NCBI GenBank assembly: GCA_030424595.1
Contig: JAUHWG010000026.1
Coordinates: 62,001-126,000 of the forward strand
Direction of reading: 5' to 3'
From: Polyangia bacterium
Lineage (GTDB): Bacteria; Myxococcota_A; Polyangia; Nannocystales; Nannocystaceae
Length of the DNA: 64,000 nucleotides
The notes below the pieces were generated by a model. The model was not told where the DNA came from. It saw nothing but the letters and a program-made list of their open reading frames with translations, and made no database searches. Below are positions 17,710 through 30,400 of this stretch, piece by piece. Each line of letters starts with the position of its first letter. Positions within the stretch are counted from its first letter, which is position 1. The position numbers and the translations under genes were made by a program.

Positions 17710-17987
17710 CGAGGTGTGGATCCTGGTGTGTACACCCTGTGACGGTGAACTCGAGCACACTACAACGACAGGGTCGACGGCCGTGTGCAAGGTTACGCAA
17801 GCTACACTACCTAGTACCCCATTTGGGCTCCCTTCGTGAACCTCGCAAGCGCCGGAAAGGTGCGGGGCGCGCCCTTCCCGCAGAGGGTCATTCCGGCCAT
17901 CAGACCCCATCTGTCGCCCCACGCCCCCATTCTCACCCCTTGGCGCGGAGCCCCGGCCTCCGCGCGAGGTCTGGCGAGCGCGGGGAC

Positions 17988-18428
17988 TCAGACGTGCGCA
18001 GCCAGGAGGGCGTCGAGCGCCTTGCCCATCACAGCGCCGGACTGACGCTCGATGACCTTGCCGCCGCGGTAGACCAGGAGAGTCGGGATCGCCTGGATCC
18101 CGAGGCTGCTCGCGACCTCGTTGGCGGCGTCGGTGTTGACCTTGACGACGATCGCCCGGCCCGCGTAGCGCTGCGCGAGCTCGACGATGTGCGGCGCGAG
18201 CATCCGGCAAGGACCGCACCAGGGCGCCCAGAAGTCGACGAAGACGGGGACCGGCGAGCTCTTGATCAGGCGACGCAGGGCCGCGTCATCGATGTCGGCG
18301 GGGCTCGCGGCGAGGTCGATCTGCGCGCGGCAGCGGCCGCAAACCGGTCCCTCCCCCAGACGCTCCGGGGGGATTCGGTTGAGCCCGCCGCACTGGTGGC
18401 AGCGGAAGAACGAGGACTTGTCGGACAC
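17988..18428 (-). CDS. trxC: thioredoxin 2 (zinc-binding TrxC type)
   Basis: The 146-residue product starts at GTG 18426-18428, chosen because GGAGG lies five bases upstream. It opens with a two-CXXC zinc finger (FRCHQCGG and VCGRC), the mark of thioredoxin 2. The thioredoxin fold follows with the active site FWAPWCGPCRMLAP and the cis-Pro loop AIPTLLVYRGG. It reduces protein disulfides in the cytoplasm, and in this family it is often tied to oxidative stress. It is transcribed divergently from the metallophosphoesterase across a 90-bp gap. A longer upstream frame exists but overlaps that divergent gene and is rejected. Confidence 0.95.
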   Translation of the reverse strand: MSDKSSFFRCHQCGGLNRIPPERLGEGPVCGRCRAQIDLAASPADIDDAALRRLIKSSPVPVFVDFWAPWCGPCRMLAPHIVELAQRYAGRAIVVKVNTDAANEVASSLGIQAIPTLLVYRGGKVIERQSGAVMGKALDALLAAHV

Positions 18429-18518
18429 GGTCACCTCCGAGGCCTCTTCTAAGCTCTTCCGCGGAGGACACAAGCCCTGCGGCGGACAGCTCACACTTCG
18501 GCTATCGTCGCTCCGCCC

Positions 18519-19229
18519 ATGCGGATCGCCGCCCTCTCCGACCTCCACATCGGCGCTCACCGCTGGATGGACGAGTTTCGCCACCGCGAGGCGGACTTCC
18601 TCGGCTTCCTCGACAGGCTCGAGGCCAGCTTCGACGCGATCGTCCTGGTCGGCGACGTCTTCCAGACCGACCACGCCTGGCTGCCCGGACGACGAGGCGC
18701 GCTGCGCCAGCTCCGCGCAGCCCAGCGACGCCTCCCGCAGCTCGCCGAACGCTTCTCAAGGGCCCCCTACCGCTACGTCCACGGCAACCACGACGCCGTC
18801 GCCCGCGAACACCTCCAGGCCCCCGAGACCCTCCAGCTCGAGGCAGACGGTCGCCGCGTCTTCTTCATCCACGGTCACCAGTTCGATCCGCTCTTCCGCC
18901 GCGCCTACGCCCTCACGCGGGCCGCATCCTGGTTCACCGGCCGCCTCCGCTACGCCGGCCTGCGGCCGGTCGCAGAGTGGTTCGAGTCCAACGACATCCG
19001 GATCAAGCACGAGCGCTTCCACCGCGACGACGGCCCCTATCTCCGCGCCGGCCGCGACCTCCTCCGCGAGCACGGTGCGGACATCGTCGTCATGGGACAC
19101 ACGCACGTGCCCGTCCGCGTCGAGTACCCAGAGGGCCTCGTCGTCAACAGCGGCTCATGCAGCGTCGGCCAGCACAGCTACGTCGCCATCGACACCCGCA
19201 GCGGCGAGGTCGAGCTGCACCAAAGCTGA
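18519..19229 (+). CDS. calcineurin-type metallophosphoesterase
   Basis: The 236-residue protein carries all the expected metal-site blocks: SDLHIGAH at the start, VGDVFQTDHAW, YVHGNHD, FIHGHQFDP and VMGHTHVPVRV. The arrangement recalls the LpxH-like and YfcE-like branches, but I cannot assign UDP-diacylglucosamine hydrolysis with confidence. It has no signal peptide or membrane segment. ATG at 18519 is preceded by few purines. The gene is divergent from trxC and stands alone. Confidence 0.9.
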   Translation: MRIAALSDLHIGAHRWMDEFRHREADFLGFLDRLEASFDAIVLVGDVFQTDHAWLPGRRGALRQLRAAQRRLPQLAERFSRAPYRYVHGNHDAVAREHLQAPETLQLEADGRRVFFIHGHQFDPLFRRAYALTRAASWFTGRLRYAGLRPVAEWFESNDIRIKHERFHRDDGPYLRAGRDLLREHGADIVVMGHTHVPVRVEYPEGLVVNSGSCSVGQHSYVAIDTRSGEVELHQS

Positions 19230-19298
19230 GCTGCGAGCGCGTCCGAGAGCAGGCCGAGCCCCGAGGCGGACAAAGCGCACGAACCGGCGCGCGCCAGC

Positions 19299-19757
19299 TC
19301 AGACGAAGGGCGAGATCGTCCGCGCCAAGCCGGGCACCGCCTGCGTGACGTGGTCGTGGGCGGAGCCGCGGAGCTTCTTGTAGGTCTTGAGCAGCGGTCC
19401 GCTCGCCTTCTCTGCCCGCCGGTCGGTCACCTGAAGGAGCGCCTCCGCGACCGCCGCGTCGTCCTGCGCGAGTCGCTCCGCGAAGACCCGCGAGACCGGA
19501 CGCTTCTCGGCCTCGGCCGCCGCGACGCTCGCCGCGTAGAAGGGCTCCATCGCCTCCGCAAACTCCGGCAAGAGCCGATCCACGACCTCACCGACCATCG
19601 TCGGCTTGACCGCGCGGACGAGACGGTACCCGGCCTTAACCGCGATCCCGGAGATCCCTTTCTTGGAGTCGACCTCAGCCTCGATCAGGTCGCAACAGGC
19701 ACGAACAACCCGCGGGCGGGTCTCAGACGTGGTGAGAAGATCGACCAGGGAGGCCAT
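19299..19757 (-). CDS. small helical protein, DUF6918-like
   Basis: The 152-residue product is predicted all-helical and starts MASLVDLLTTSETRPRVVRA, followed by CCDLIEAEVDSKKGISGIAV. Its basic C-terminus includes LLKTYKKLRGSAHDHVTQAV. This resembles a family of short actinobacterial and myxobacterial proteins of unknown function (DUF6918, from memory). There is no signal or membrane segment. It is convergent with the phosphoesterase and divergent from the S9 peptidase, so it forms its own transcript. Confidence 0.7.
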   Translation of the reverse strand: MASLVDLLTTSETRPRVVRACCDLIEAEVDSKKGISGIAVKAGYRLVRAVKPTMVGEVVDRLLPEFAEAMEPFYAASVAAAEAEKRPVSRVFAERLAQDDAAVAEALLQVTDRRAEKASGPLLKTYKKLRGSAHDHVTQAVPGLARTISPFV

Positions 19758-19843
19758 AGGCTGGTCACCATCGCCGATTTGGCGTACCCGCGCAAGCGCC
19801 CCGTAGCGTGGACAGCACCGGCTCGCGCTGCGATCATCCCGCG

Positions 19844-22263
<2,420 letters not shown>

Positions 22264-22267
<4 letters not shown>

Positions 22268-24297
22268 ACAAGAAGTACGTCATCAAGTCGACTGGGCCCC
22301 GCCGGGTCCCCTTCGATCTCGGCCGGGACCTCAACCCGCAGCAGCGGGCCGTGGTCGACGCGCCCGCCGGGGAGATCCTCGTGCTCGCAGGGGCAGGGAC
22401 CGGCAAGACCCGGACGCTCACCTACAGGGTCGCGCGTCTCGTCGCCGGCGGTGTCCACCCCGAGCGGATCCTCCTCGTCACCTTCACCAACCGCGCCGCA
22501 CGAGAGATGACAGCGCGGGTCGAGGATCTGCTCGGGATCGACATGCGCCGCTCCGCGGCCGGCACCTTCCACCACGTCGGCAATCGCATCCTGCGAAAGC
22601 ACGGGCAGGCGCTCGGACTCTCGCCGAGCTTTGGGATCCTCGACCCCGAGGACGCGCGCACCTTGCTCGCAGGGGTGATCGCGGAGCAGGGCTTGGCCGC
22701 CCTCAGCAGCCGACGCTTCCCCACCCCGAAGGTGCTCAGCAACCTGATCTCGCTGGCCCAGGGGACCCGTCGATCGCTGCGCAAGGTGGTCGAGGAGCAC
22801 AAGCTCAAGCTCCTCGACCGGGCGCCGATGATGGAGGCGGTCGCAGAGGCCTACGCGGCGCGCAAGCGGTCGATGAACCTGGTCGACTTCGACGATCTCC
22901 TCGGCCTCTGGGCGGAGCTCCTAGAGAACCCCGAGCACCAAGACATCGCCGCCGAGCTCAAGGCGAGCTACGACCACGTGCTGGTAGACGAGTACCAGGA
23001 CATCAACGCCCTCCAGGGGAGGATCTGCGATCTGATGGCCGCCGATCACAGGTCGCTCGTCTGCGTCGGCGACGACGCCCAGTCGATCTACTCCTTTCGC
23101 GGCGCCGACTTCCGCCAGATCTCCCACTTCGCCGTCCGCCACCCGAAGGCGACGATCCTCAAGCTCACGGTCAACTACCGCTCGACCCCTGAGATCCTCG
23201 CGCTCTCGAACCGGAGCATCGCCCACAACAAGGACCAGCACCCCAAGGAGCTGCAGGCGGTCAAACCATCGGGAGCTGTCCCTGCGGTCATCCCACTCCG
23301 GGACGTCTACCAGCAGGCGGAGCTGGTAGCCCAGCGTGTCCTCGAGATCCACCACGAGCAAAACCTCCCGCTCGCGAGGATCGCCGTCCTCTACCGCAAC
23401 CACAGCCACAGCCTGGAGCTCCAGGTCGAGCTGACGAAGCGACAGATCCCCTTCGCGATCCGGAGCGGCCTCCGCTTCTTCGAGCAGGCCCACATCAAGG
23501 ATGTCGTCGCCTACCTGAGAGCGGCTCAAAACCCGCAAGACACCCTCGCCTGGGTCCGCCTCCTCCGCCTATGGCCCGGCATCGGCAGCCAGACCGCGGA
23601 GCGAGTCGCGACCGCCCTCGCCCAGGCGCCCGCCGGGATCCGCTCCGAGGCGATCTTCCAAGAAGAGGCAGGCAAGGCCCGCGGCCGCGCGAAGACGGCC
23701 CTTGTCCGCCTCGGCGATCTCTGGCGAGTACTCGACGACCCCGAGCTCGACAGCCCTGGGGTCGCGATCCGCACGATCGTAACCGAGCACTACGGGGACT
23801 ACGCCGAGCGGACCTTCTCCAACGCGTCGGTCCGCAAAGAGGATCTCGATCAGCTCGCCAGCTACGCCGAGCGCTACGACGACGCTGACGAGTTCCTGAG
23901 CGAGCTCTCGCTGATCCAGGGGATGACCGCCGAGGCGGTCCTCGGCGCCAACGATCCCGACGACATGCTCGTGCTGTCGACGATCCACCAGGCCAAGGGG
24001 CTCGAGTGGCCGATCACCTTCGTCCTCTGGCTGAGCGAGGGGCGCTTTCCGATGGCCACGTCGCTCCGGCTGCCCAAGGATGAGGAGGAGGAGCGTCGCC
24101 TCTTCTACGTCGCCTCGACGCGCGCCGCCGATGAGCTCTATCTCTGCTATCCGGTGATCGAGGAGTCCCACGACGGACCCTCGAGAATCCTCCGACCGAG
24201 CCGCTTCCTCTCTGAGATCGACCGTCCGCCGGCCGTATTCGAGCGCTGGGAGATCGAGGAGCAGCCGCTCGAAGACCCAGACGAGTCCGCTCTGTAA
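22264..24297 (+). CDS. UvrD/Rep-type ATP-dependent DNA helicase
   Basis: The 677-residue superfamily 1A helicase has every canonical motif: [19 protein letters not shown] (Q and entry), [14 protein letters not shown] (I), [10 protein letters not shown] (Ia), VDEYQDIN (II), [14 protein letters not shown] (III), NYRST (IV), [13 protein letters not shown] (V) and [10 protein letters not shown] (VI). The C-terminus is short, without the long PcrA/UvrD tail that binds RNA polymerase. It unwinds DNA 3' to 5', for repair or replication restart. Coupling to a peptidase gene by ATGA overlap is unusual but may only reflect compact packing. A family-2 repeat lies about 100 bp after the TAA stop. Confidence 0.93.
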
Positions 24298-24404
24298 CCG
24301 GCGCCTTTTTGGGCCGTGTATCCGACGCTGGCGTCGCTGCGCGAGCTCCCTTGAGGAGACCTCATGGGACCGCTCAAAGCGCATGAGCGCGCTCTCGTCG
24401 GCCT

Positions 24405-24567
24405 CTAGCCCGTGGCAAAAGTCCCGCGTGCTCTCGCGCCGCAATCGTTGGCCCTCTCGGCTTCGACGAAACGCCGCTGTACTGGGTCGTACCGCAAGTT
24501 TCGGCGGGGCCGAGAGGGGCGAGGAGGGCAAGCGAGAGCGCGCGGGACTTTTGCCACGGGCTGCTAG
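24405..24567. repeat. full copy of the CTAG-ended short repeat (family 2)
   Basis: This 163-bp sequence begins CTAGCCCGTGGCAAAAGTCC and ends GACTTTTGCCACGGGCTGCTAG read in two pieces. The ends are inverted repeats of about 35 bp and CTAG flanks both. The centre holds CGCCGCTGTACTGGGTCGTA and CCGAGAGGGGCGAGGAGGG. Relatives lie at 35866-36036 and 46785-46954, and half copies at 11886, 15066, 41880 and 44893. No protein is encoded. It has the features of a miniature inverted-repeat element. Confidence 0.85.
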
Positions 24568-24594
24568 GCTCAACCTCCGACAGACCACATAGAA

Positions 24595-24626
24595 ATGGCC
24601 CCTCCCATCCTAACGGGAGGGGCCAT
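24595..24626 (-). terminator. strong hairpin after the Pro-rich lipoprotein gene
   Basis: ATGGCCCCTCCC at 24595-24606 pairs perfectly with GGGAGGGGCCAT at 24615-24626 around an 8-nt loop, 18 bp past the stop of the minus-strand gene. On that strand it is followed by TTCTATG. It probably also insulates the helicase transcript arriving from the other side. Confidence 0.75.
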
Positions 24627-24643
24627 CGGGCGGGCTGGTCAGA

Positions 24644-26110
24644 CTAGCGGCGACCGCGCGCACTCGAACGGCCACGCGAGCTCGACGGGCGGCTCGGACG
24701 TGAGGCCGGACGGGACCGCGACGCTGACGGGCGGCTTGGCGAGCGCGACGCCGAAGGACGACTGCTCGGGCGGCTCGGCGAGCGCGACGCCGGCGGCCGA
24801 CTGCTCGGACGGCTCGGCGAGCGCGACGCCGACGGCCGACTGCTCGGACGGCTCGGCGAGCGCGATGCCGACGGCCGACTCGGGGCGACGCGCGTCCGGG
24901 AGGGCGCCCGCGACGCCGACGGACGACTCGGAGTCCGGGAGGGGGCACGCGTCCGGGTGGGCGCGGTCGGTCGCGGCTGAGACATCGACGGACGCGCTCG
25001 CGTCGGCGCGCGGTTGGTCATCGGCTGTGTCCTCGGGCTGCTCGGACGCGCCCCCACCGTGTGGCGGGTCGGTGGTGCGGAGGGGGTGTAGCGCGGAGCC
25101 CTCGCCCCCGTGGGCCGTCCGCTGCTGGTCCGGCCGACACGACCGGGCTGAGGACGATCGCTGCGTGTTGCGTGGACGGAGCTAGCTCCCTGTGGCCGAC
25201 CTGCGGGCCGAGCCGCCGGCTTCTGCGGCCTCACCGCGCTCGCGCCCTGCGGCCTTCCCGCGGGTCGGGCTCCAGGCTTGCGGCCGGCGACTACGCGCCC
25301 CTGACCCGGCTGACCCGCGCTGGGGCGTGCGACGGGAGTGACCGGCGGCTTTCCGCGGTCAGCGCGCAACGTGTCACCGCCCTGCGGCCGCGGGCTCGGC
25401 CGCGCGCCGGGCTTCGGTCGACCCGTCGGGCCCCCAGGATGTCCGCTCGGACGGCCGCTCGGACCCCCTGCATGGCCGCTCGGACGCGGTCGCCCGGTAT
25501 GCCGCCCGGGATAGACATCACGCGGCGCGTAGGCGTGATAGCCGTGGTGGCTAACTCCGCCCCAGTACCAACCAGCGCCGTAGTAGCCGCTCCCCCAGGC
25601 GTAGCGATGGCTCGGGTGGTGATGGTTCCACGCGTACACCAGACCGACCGGCGGGCCCCAGTAGTGGCAGTAGCTGCCGAAGTGCGGGCTGTAGTAGACC
25701 AACGTGCCGTTGACGTTGTGGTAGTAGCGCCCGGACCAATAGACCTTGGGGTAGCTCTCGATCGGCTGCTCGTACGTGTGGACGTACACGACGACCTCGA
25801 CCTGCTCGCCGGTGGAGAGCGTCTCGTACCCGAGCAGCTCATCGTTTTCGCCCACGTCGTAGGCCACTGCGCCGTCGACGTACGCGTAGTCATCGACCGG
25901 CGCGGGTCCGCCCATCACCTCTGCCGTTCCCTGCGGATAGGCTGTCTCCGCGAGATAGACCTGCTGCCCCGGGATCTCGACCACCGTCTCGACCACCGTC
26001 GGCTCGTAAGCGGGCGCAGGCGCCTGATGTCGGTGCGCGCAACCGCTTGAGATACCGATGAGGCCGATGATCGAGGGGACAACCCAGGCGAGGAGGCGAG
26101 GTCGGGGCAT
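24644..26110 (-). CDS. Pro/Arg/Ser-repeat envelope lipoprotein
   Basis: The protein (488 residues) has a lipoprotein signal (MPRPRLLAWVVPSIIGLIGI then SSGC). Its N-terminal domain of about 170 residues is rich in Tyr, His, Gly and Trp (VYWSGRYYHNVNGTLVYYSP, YAWNHHHPSHRYAWGSGYYG). That composition resembles YXWD-repeat and BcpO-like outer-membrane lipoproteins. The remaining 300 residues are basic low complexity: GRPSGRP and GARPAGRPQG units, then 13-residue SPSRPSSRPSASR repeats encoded by a 39-bp tandem. The basic tail could bind polyanionic surface polymer or DNA, but this is speculation. Own terminator downstream. Confidence 0.8.
   Translation of the reverse strand: MPRPRLLAWVVPSIIGLIGISSGCAHRHQAPAPAYEPTVVETVVEIPGQQVYLAETAYPQGTAEVMGGPAPVDDYAYVDGAVAYDVGENDELLGYETLSTGEQVEVVVYVHTYEQPIESYPKVYWSGRYYHNVNGTLVYYSPHFGSYCHYWGPPVGLVYAWNHHHPSHRYAWGSGYYGAGWYWGGVSHHGYHAYAPRDVYPGRHTGRPRPSGHAGGPSGRPSGHPGGPTGRPKPGARPSPRPQGGDTLRADRGKPPVTPVARPSAGQPGQGRVVAGRKPGARPAGRPQGASAVRPQKPAARPAGRPQGASSVHATRSDRPQPGRVGRTSSGRPTGARAPRYTPSAPPTRHTVGARPSSPRTQPMTNRAPTRARPSMSQPRPTAPTRTRAPSRTPSRPSASRAPSRTRVAPSRPSASRSPSRPSSRPSASRSPSRPSSRPPASRSPSRPSSRPSASRSPSRPSASRSRPASRPSRPSSSRGRSSARGRR
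24700..24900. repeat. 39-bp tandem repeat inside the Pro-rich lipoprotein
   Basis: Units built on GACGGCTCGGCGAGCGCGAC plus GCCGACGGCCGACTGCTC recur every 39 bp across about five imperfect copies. They encode the SPSRPSSRPSASR module on the minus strand. Near-identity of adjacent copies suggests ongoing expansion and contraction. Confidence 0.8.
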
Positions 26111-26166
26111 GCACCTGAGACGCCCAGGAGCACATTCTCTTCAGTTCTCAGGCGATTCCCGCCAAG

Positions 26167-26204
26167 AAAAAGCCCCCGACGTCGCTGACGCGTCGCAGGG
26201 GGCC
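26167..26204 (-). terminator. rho-independent terminator
   Basis: On the minus strand GGGCCCCCTGCGACG pairs with CGACGTCGGGGGC around a short loop and is followed by TTTTTC. It lies 20 bp past the stop of the Cys-rich lipoprotein gene and is the best classical terminator in the window. Confidence 0.85.
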
Positions 26205-26225
26205 CATAGAGGGTCGTTTCCGCCC

Positions 26226-27185
26226 TTACGGCACGACGCAAGCGCCGACGTGCTCGAGCCCGGGAGGTGCGTCCATCTCAAACCAGGGGACGCACTCCTG
26301 ACCCATGTCCTTGCCTGCGCAGGTGTTCTCCTCGTTGATATCGCAGTACTCCGAGCAACACCCGCCCGCCTGGCAACCGGGGACGTTCTCGGGGTTCGCG
26401 CAGAAGAGCCCAGGATCGCAGACGTTGATGTACTCGCAGGGGTCGCCGTACGCGCCGGCCTCACCGCTCCCATCAAAGTCGCAGATGAAGTCGCCCGCCA
26501 GGCTGCTGTAGAAGCAGATCTGATCCCCTGGACAGTCGACGAGGAGCGGATCGCAGGTGGGCAGGCAGAGCGTCAGCACGCCTTCGTTGGTGACGTCGCA
26601 GACGGTACCGGAGGGGCACATCGGCGCCTCCTCCGTGCCCGTGCACTGATCGATACACGAGCCGATGTTCTCCTCGTTGACGTACCAACACAGGAGACCC
26701 AGGTCGCAGTTGTCGACACCGCTGACAGCCCCGCCCTCAGCGATGCATTCATCACCGGACTGGCCGGGGTTTGCGTCGACGGGGGAGCACTTCAGCGCGT
26801 TCCAAGAGCCGCCGCCGTCGTTCGCCCACGGCATGCACTTCTCGCCGTCAGGGCAGTCCTGCGCCCAGATATCGCACTCGTTGGTGTCGGGAGCGCCGCC
26901 ATCCATACAGCTGAGGAAGGTGCAGCCGGTCGTCTCGGTCCCCCCCGTCGGGTCGACGTCCGTCGTCGTCCCCGTCGCGCTCTCCGTGCCGCCCTCGGTC
27001 GCGGTCGCGGTCGCGGTCGCGGTCGCGGTCGGATCTTCCGTCGCGCTCCCAGAGGTCGACGTCGCAGAGTCGCCGGTGGTGGACGTCGCCTCCGACGTCG
27101 TCGTCATCGTCTCCGGATCTTTGCAGCCGACGAAGGCGACTGCGCCAGCGAACAACAGGCACGAAATTCTAATATTGCTGATCAT
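26226..27185 (-). CDS. Cys-rich secreted lipoprotein
   Basis: Start ATG at 27183-27185 (or the adjoining ATG at 27188) follows GAGGA at good spacing. It gives MISNIRISCLLFAGAVAFVG then the lipobox Cys. A Thr/Ser linker (TATATATATEGGTES) leads to a domain of about 220 residues with more than 20 cysteines in short spacings: CTFLSCMDGG, CDIWAQDCPDGEKC, CDLGLLCWYV, CDPGLFC and GGCCSEYCD. This composition is common among surface-exposed myxobacterial proteins with Dickkopf-like or EGF-like cysteine arrays. No enzyme motif is seen. It is divergent from the large kinase gene and followed by a strong terminator. Confidence 0.85.
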   Translation of the reverse strand: MISNIRISCLLFAGAVAFVGCKDPETMTTTSEATSTTGDSATSTSGSATEDPTATATATATATEGGTESATGTTTDVDPTGGTETTGCTFLSCMDGGAPDTNECDIWAQDCPDGEKCMPWANDGGGSWNALKCSPVDANPGQSGDECIAEGGAVSGVDNCDLGLLCWYVNEENIGSCIDQCTGTEEAPMCPSGTVCDVTNEGVLTLCLPTCDPLLVDCPGDQICFYSSLAGDFICDFDGSGEAGAYGDPCEYINVCDPGLFCANPENVPGCQAGGCCSEYCDINEENTCAGKDMGQECVPWFEMDAPPGLEHVGACVVP

Positions 27186-27433
27186 CATCGTTTCCTCGTA
27201 GCCCCTTGAGGGGGTTGTCCCGCACCAGTCATTGCCGCGAGCGCTGATGGCCATGCTCCCACACTTCTGCCGACGGGCGCAATCGCGTGTCTCTCGGTCA
27301 GCGCGGCGACTCCTCTCGGCCCGAGTCCGACCTGGAGAGCGGACGTCAGCAGCCCTCGGCGCGAAATCACCCTGCATCCAGGACGCTCCTCTCGCCCTAT
27401 ACTCAGGGGCCCTGGAATCCGGGCCCCTCTACC

Positions 27434-30400
27434 GTGCTCTCCGTCTCGGGATACGACATCGACGGCGTCCTCTATGCCGGGCGTGACGTGATCACCCACC
27501 GCGGTCGGTCTCTCGCCGACGGCAGGTCGGTGCTTCTCCGGTGCCCCCTCAGTGAGCACCCAAGCCGACATGTACTCGCTCGCCTCCGCCGCGAGCTGAC
27601 GATCCTGACGACGCTCGACGGCGATCGCATCAACCGCGCCGTCGAGCTCGTCCCCTGCTCTCGCGGCCTCGCCCTGGTCGTCGAGGATCAGGGCGCCGAC
27701 ACGCTTCGCCAGCACTTCGAGCGCGGGCCGCTCACTCCGGCGAAGTTCATCGAGCTCGCCGTCGGGATCGTCGACGCCGTCGCCGCCCTCCATCGACATG
27801 GCCTCGCCCACCGCAACCTCTCGCCAGAGGCGATCATGGTCTCGGAGGACGGACTGGTCACGCTCACCGACCTCAGCGAAGCCGCTCCCTTCAACAGCGG
27901 TGGAGCGGCCGGCAGCGATCCCGAACGGTCCTTTGAGTACGTCGCGCCCGAGCAGACAGGCCGCCTCAACCGTGCGGTCGATCAGCGCAGCGACTTCTAT
28001 GTGCTCGGCGTGATCTTCTTCCAGCTCCTGACCGGGCGCTTGCCCTTTGTCCAGAAGAACCGCCTCGAGCTCGCCCACGCCCACATCACCGACCAGCCTC
28101 CGCGACCCAGCTCCTTGACGGCGGCGACCCCCGCTTGTCTCGACGCGATCGTCCTCAAGCTCCTCGCGAAGATCGCCGATGAGCGCTATCAGAGCGCCGC
28201 GGGCCTTCGCCACGATCTCGACCGCTGCCGCGAGCTCATCGCTGGCGACCAGACATCCGCGACCTTCCAGCTCGGCGCTGTGGACCCCGCCCCACGGCTC
28301 TCCTTCGCGGACCGGCTCTACGGCTCAGAGGGCTTGGTCCACGAATTCCTCGCGGCCTTCGAGCGCGCGAGCAAGGGCTCACGGGAGCTGGTCCTGATCG
28401 CTGGCGCGCCGGGATCAGGCAAGTCGCATCACCTCAGCGATATTCGGCACAATCATCTGCCGAAGCGAGGTCAGGTCCTAGCTGGCCGATGTCAGCCCCG
28501 CTCGAGCGTCCCCTACGGACCCCTACTCACCGCTGTCCGCGCCCGGTTGCAGGTGATCCTCGAGGCCGAGGAGGCCGAGCTCAGCATCTGGCGAATGCAG
28601 ATCGAAGCTGCGATCGGCGAGGGTGCAGCCCTCCTCGGCGGCTTCATCCCAGAGATCGGACAGCTCCTCGACGAGGTCGGCTCCTCTGCGTCTACGCCCG
28701 CGACCGAAGATGAGGATCGCCAGCGGTTTCAGTCGCTCTTCGATGCTCTCCTGCGGGCGATCGCCACGGCCCAGCCGCCCTTTGTGGTCGTCCTCGACGA
28801 TCTCCACCGGATCGACCCGTCCAGCGCAGGCGCGCTCATCCGCCTCTTTGAAGATCCCCGCGGTCACGCCATCCTCGTCATTGCGACCTACTGCACCGAT
28901 AGCCCGGGCTCGGCACACCTCGTCCGCGAGCTTGCGAGCACGATCTCTGAACACGGCGCGACCGTGACGGAGCAAGCGCTCGCCCCCCTCAGCGGCGGCG
29001 ACACAGTCGCGCTCCTACGCGATAGCTTGACGCCGACGGAGAGCTCACTTCGCACGCTAGCCGACCATGTCCTAGGCGGAAGCGGCGGAAACCCCCACCG
29101 AACCCGGCTCCTCCTCGAGACCCTGCACCGCCGAGGGTCGATTCGCTACGAGACGGCCAGCCACCGGTGGAATTGGTCGGTCGACGGCGAACACCCCGAA
29201 TATGATCTCCTCGCGCACCTCGGAGCGCAGCTCGCCGACGCCCCTGCACCGACGAAGGAGGCGCTGGCTTCGGCGGCCTGCATCGGCCTCCACTTCGACC
29301 TCTCGCTCCTCCGCGACCTCGTCGGAGTCAACGCGGGTCCGCTCGCCCTCGCGCTGAAGCCGGCCCTCGAGCGCGGGCTCATCTGCTCGATAGGCGAACC
29401 CGACTCGAGCACCATCACCTACACGTTCACGCATCCGAGCTTGCTCGAGCCTGCGCTGGCGAACCTCGACGTCGACGCGCGCAAGGACTGCCAACGGCGT
29501 CTTGGGAGGATCCTGCTCGACCGAGGAGCGGCGAGCGACGAGCGTATCTTCGACGCCGCCGAGCAGCTCTCGCTCGGCCTTCGCGACAGCGCTGGCTGGG
29601 CCGAGCGGAGCGAGTGTGCCCGGATCTGCCACGAGGCCGGCACGCGAGCGATGATCTCAGGCGGATATGCGACCGCTGCGACGTTCCTCGAGCGAGGCAT
29701 CGACCTGATGCCGGCCGTCGCCTGGCAGGACGAACACCGGCTCATGCTCGGCCTCTTCACGGGGCTCGCCGACGCGCGCCTCTTCCTCGGCGACTCTGCG
29801 GGCGCGAGCACCCTCTTCGACCAAGCCCTCAGCGAGATGCGCTCCTCGCTCGGCCGCGCCGAGCTCCTCGCGTTCAAGATCAGCCGTGAGATCGGCCTGC
29901 GGCGCTTCTCCGACGCGCTCACCACGGGTCGCGCAGGCCTCAAGCTCCTCGGCGTAAAGCTCCCCGCGGCGAGCTCTCGCACGTCGCTCGCCCTCGAGTT
30001 GACCCGTCTTCGCTGGCAGCTGCGCAAGCGCTCGATCCGCTGCGTGCTCGACACGCCAGAGTCTCTCGACCGACGCACCTACGTCATACACAACCTCCTG
30101 ATGTATATGGCGCCGGCCGCCGTCTTCACGGACTTCAAGCTCGCCGCGCTGATCTTCCTCCGCCTGACGAACCTGACCCTTGAGACTGGGCGTACGGAGT
30201 TCTCCGCCTTCGGAGTGGCGGGGTACGGCCTCTTCCTGGCGACGATACAGGCCGACTACAGCGGCGCAGCCGAGGCGAGTGAGGTCGCGGATGCCCTCCT
30301 CTCCCTGCTCCCAAGCCCGACGACCGAGCCCAGGGTTGATCTCATCACCGGTCTCTTCGTCCAGCCGTGGAGCGGCGCGGTGCATGACGCCAAAGGTCGT

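Noticed and set aside
27287-27433. Upstream extension of the large kinase protein
   Set aside because: The 49 codons lack similarity and include a TATACT box that fits a promoter better than coding sequence.
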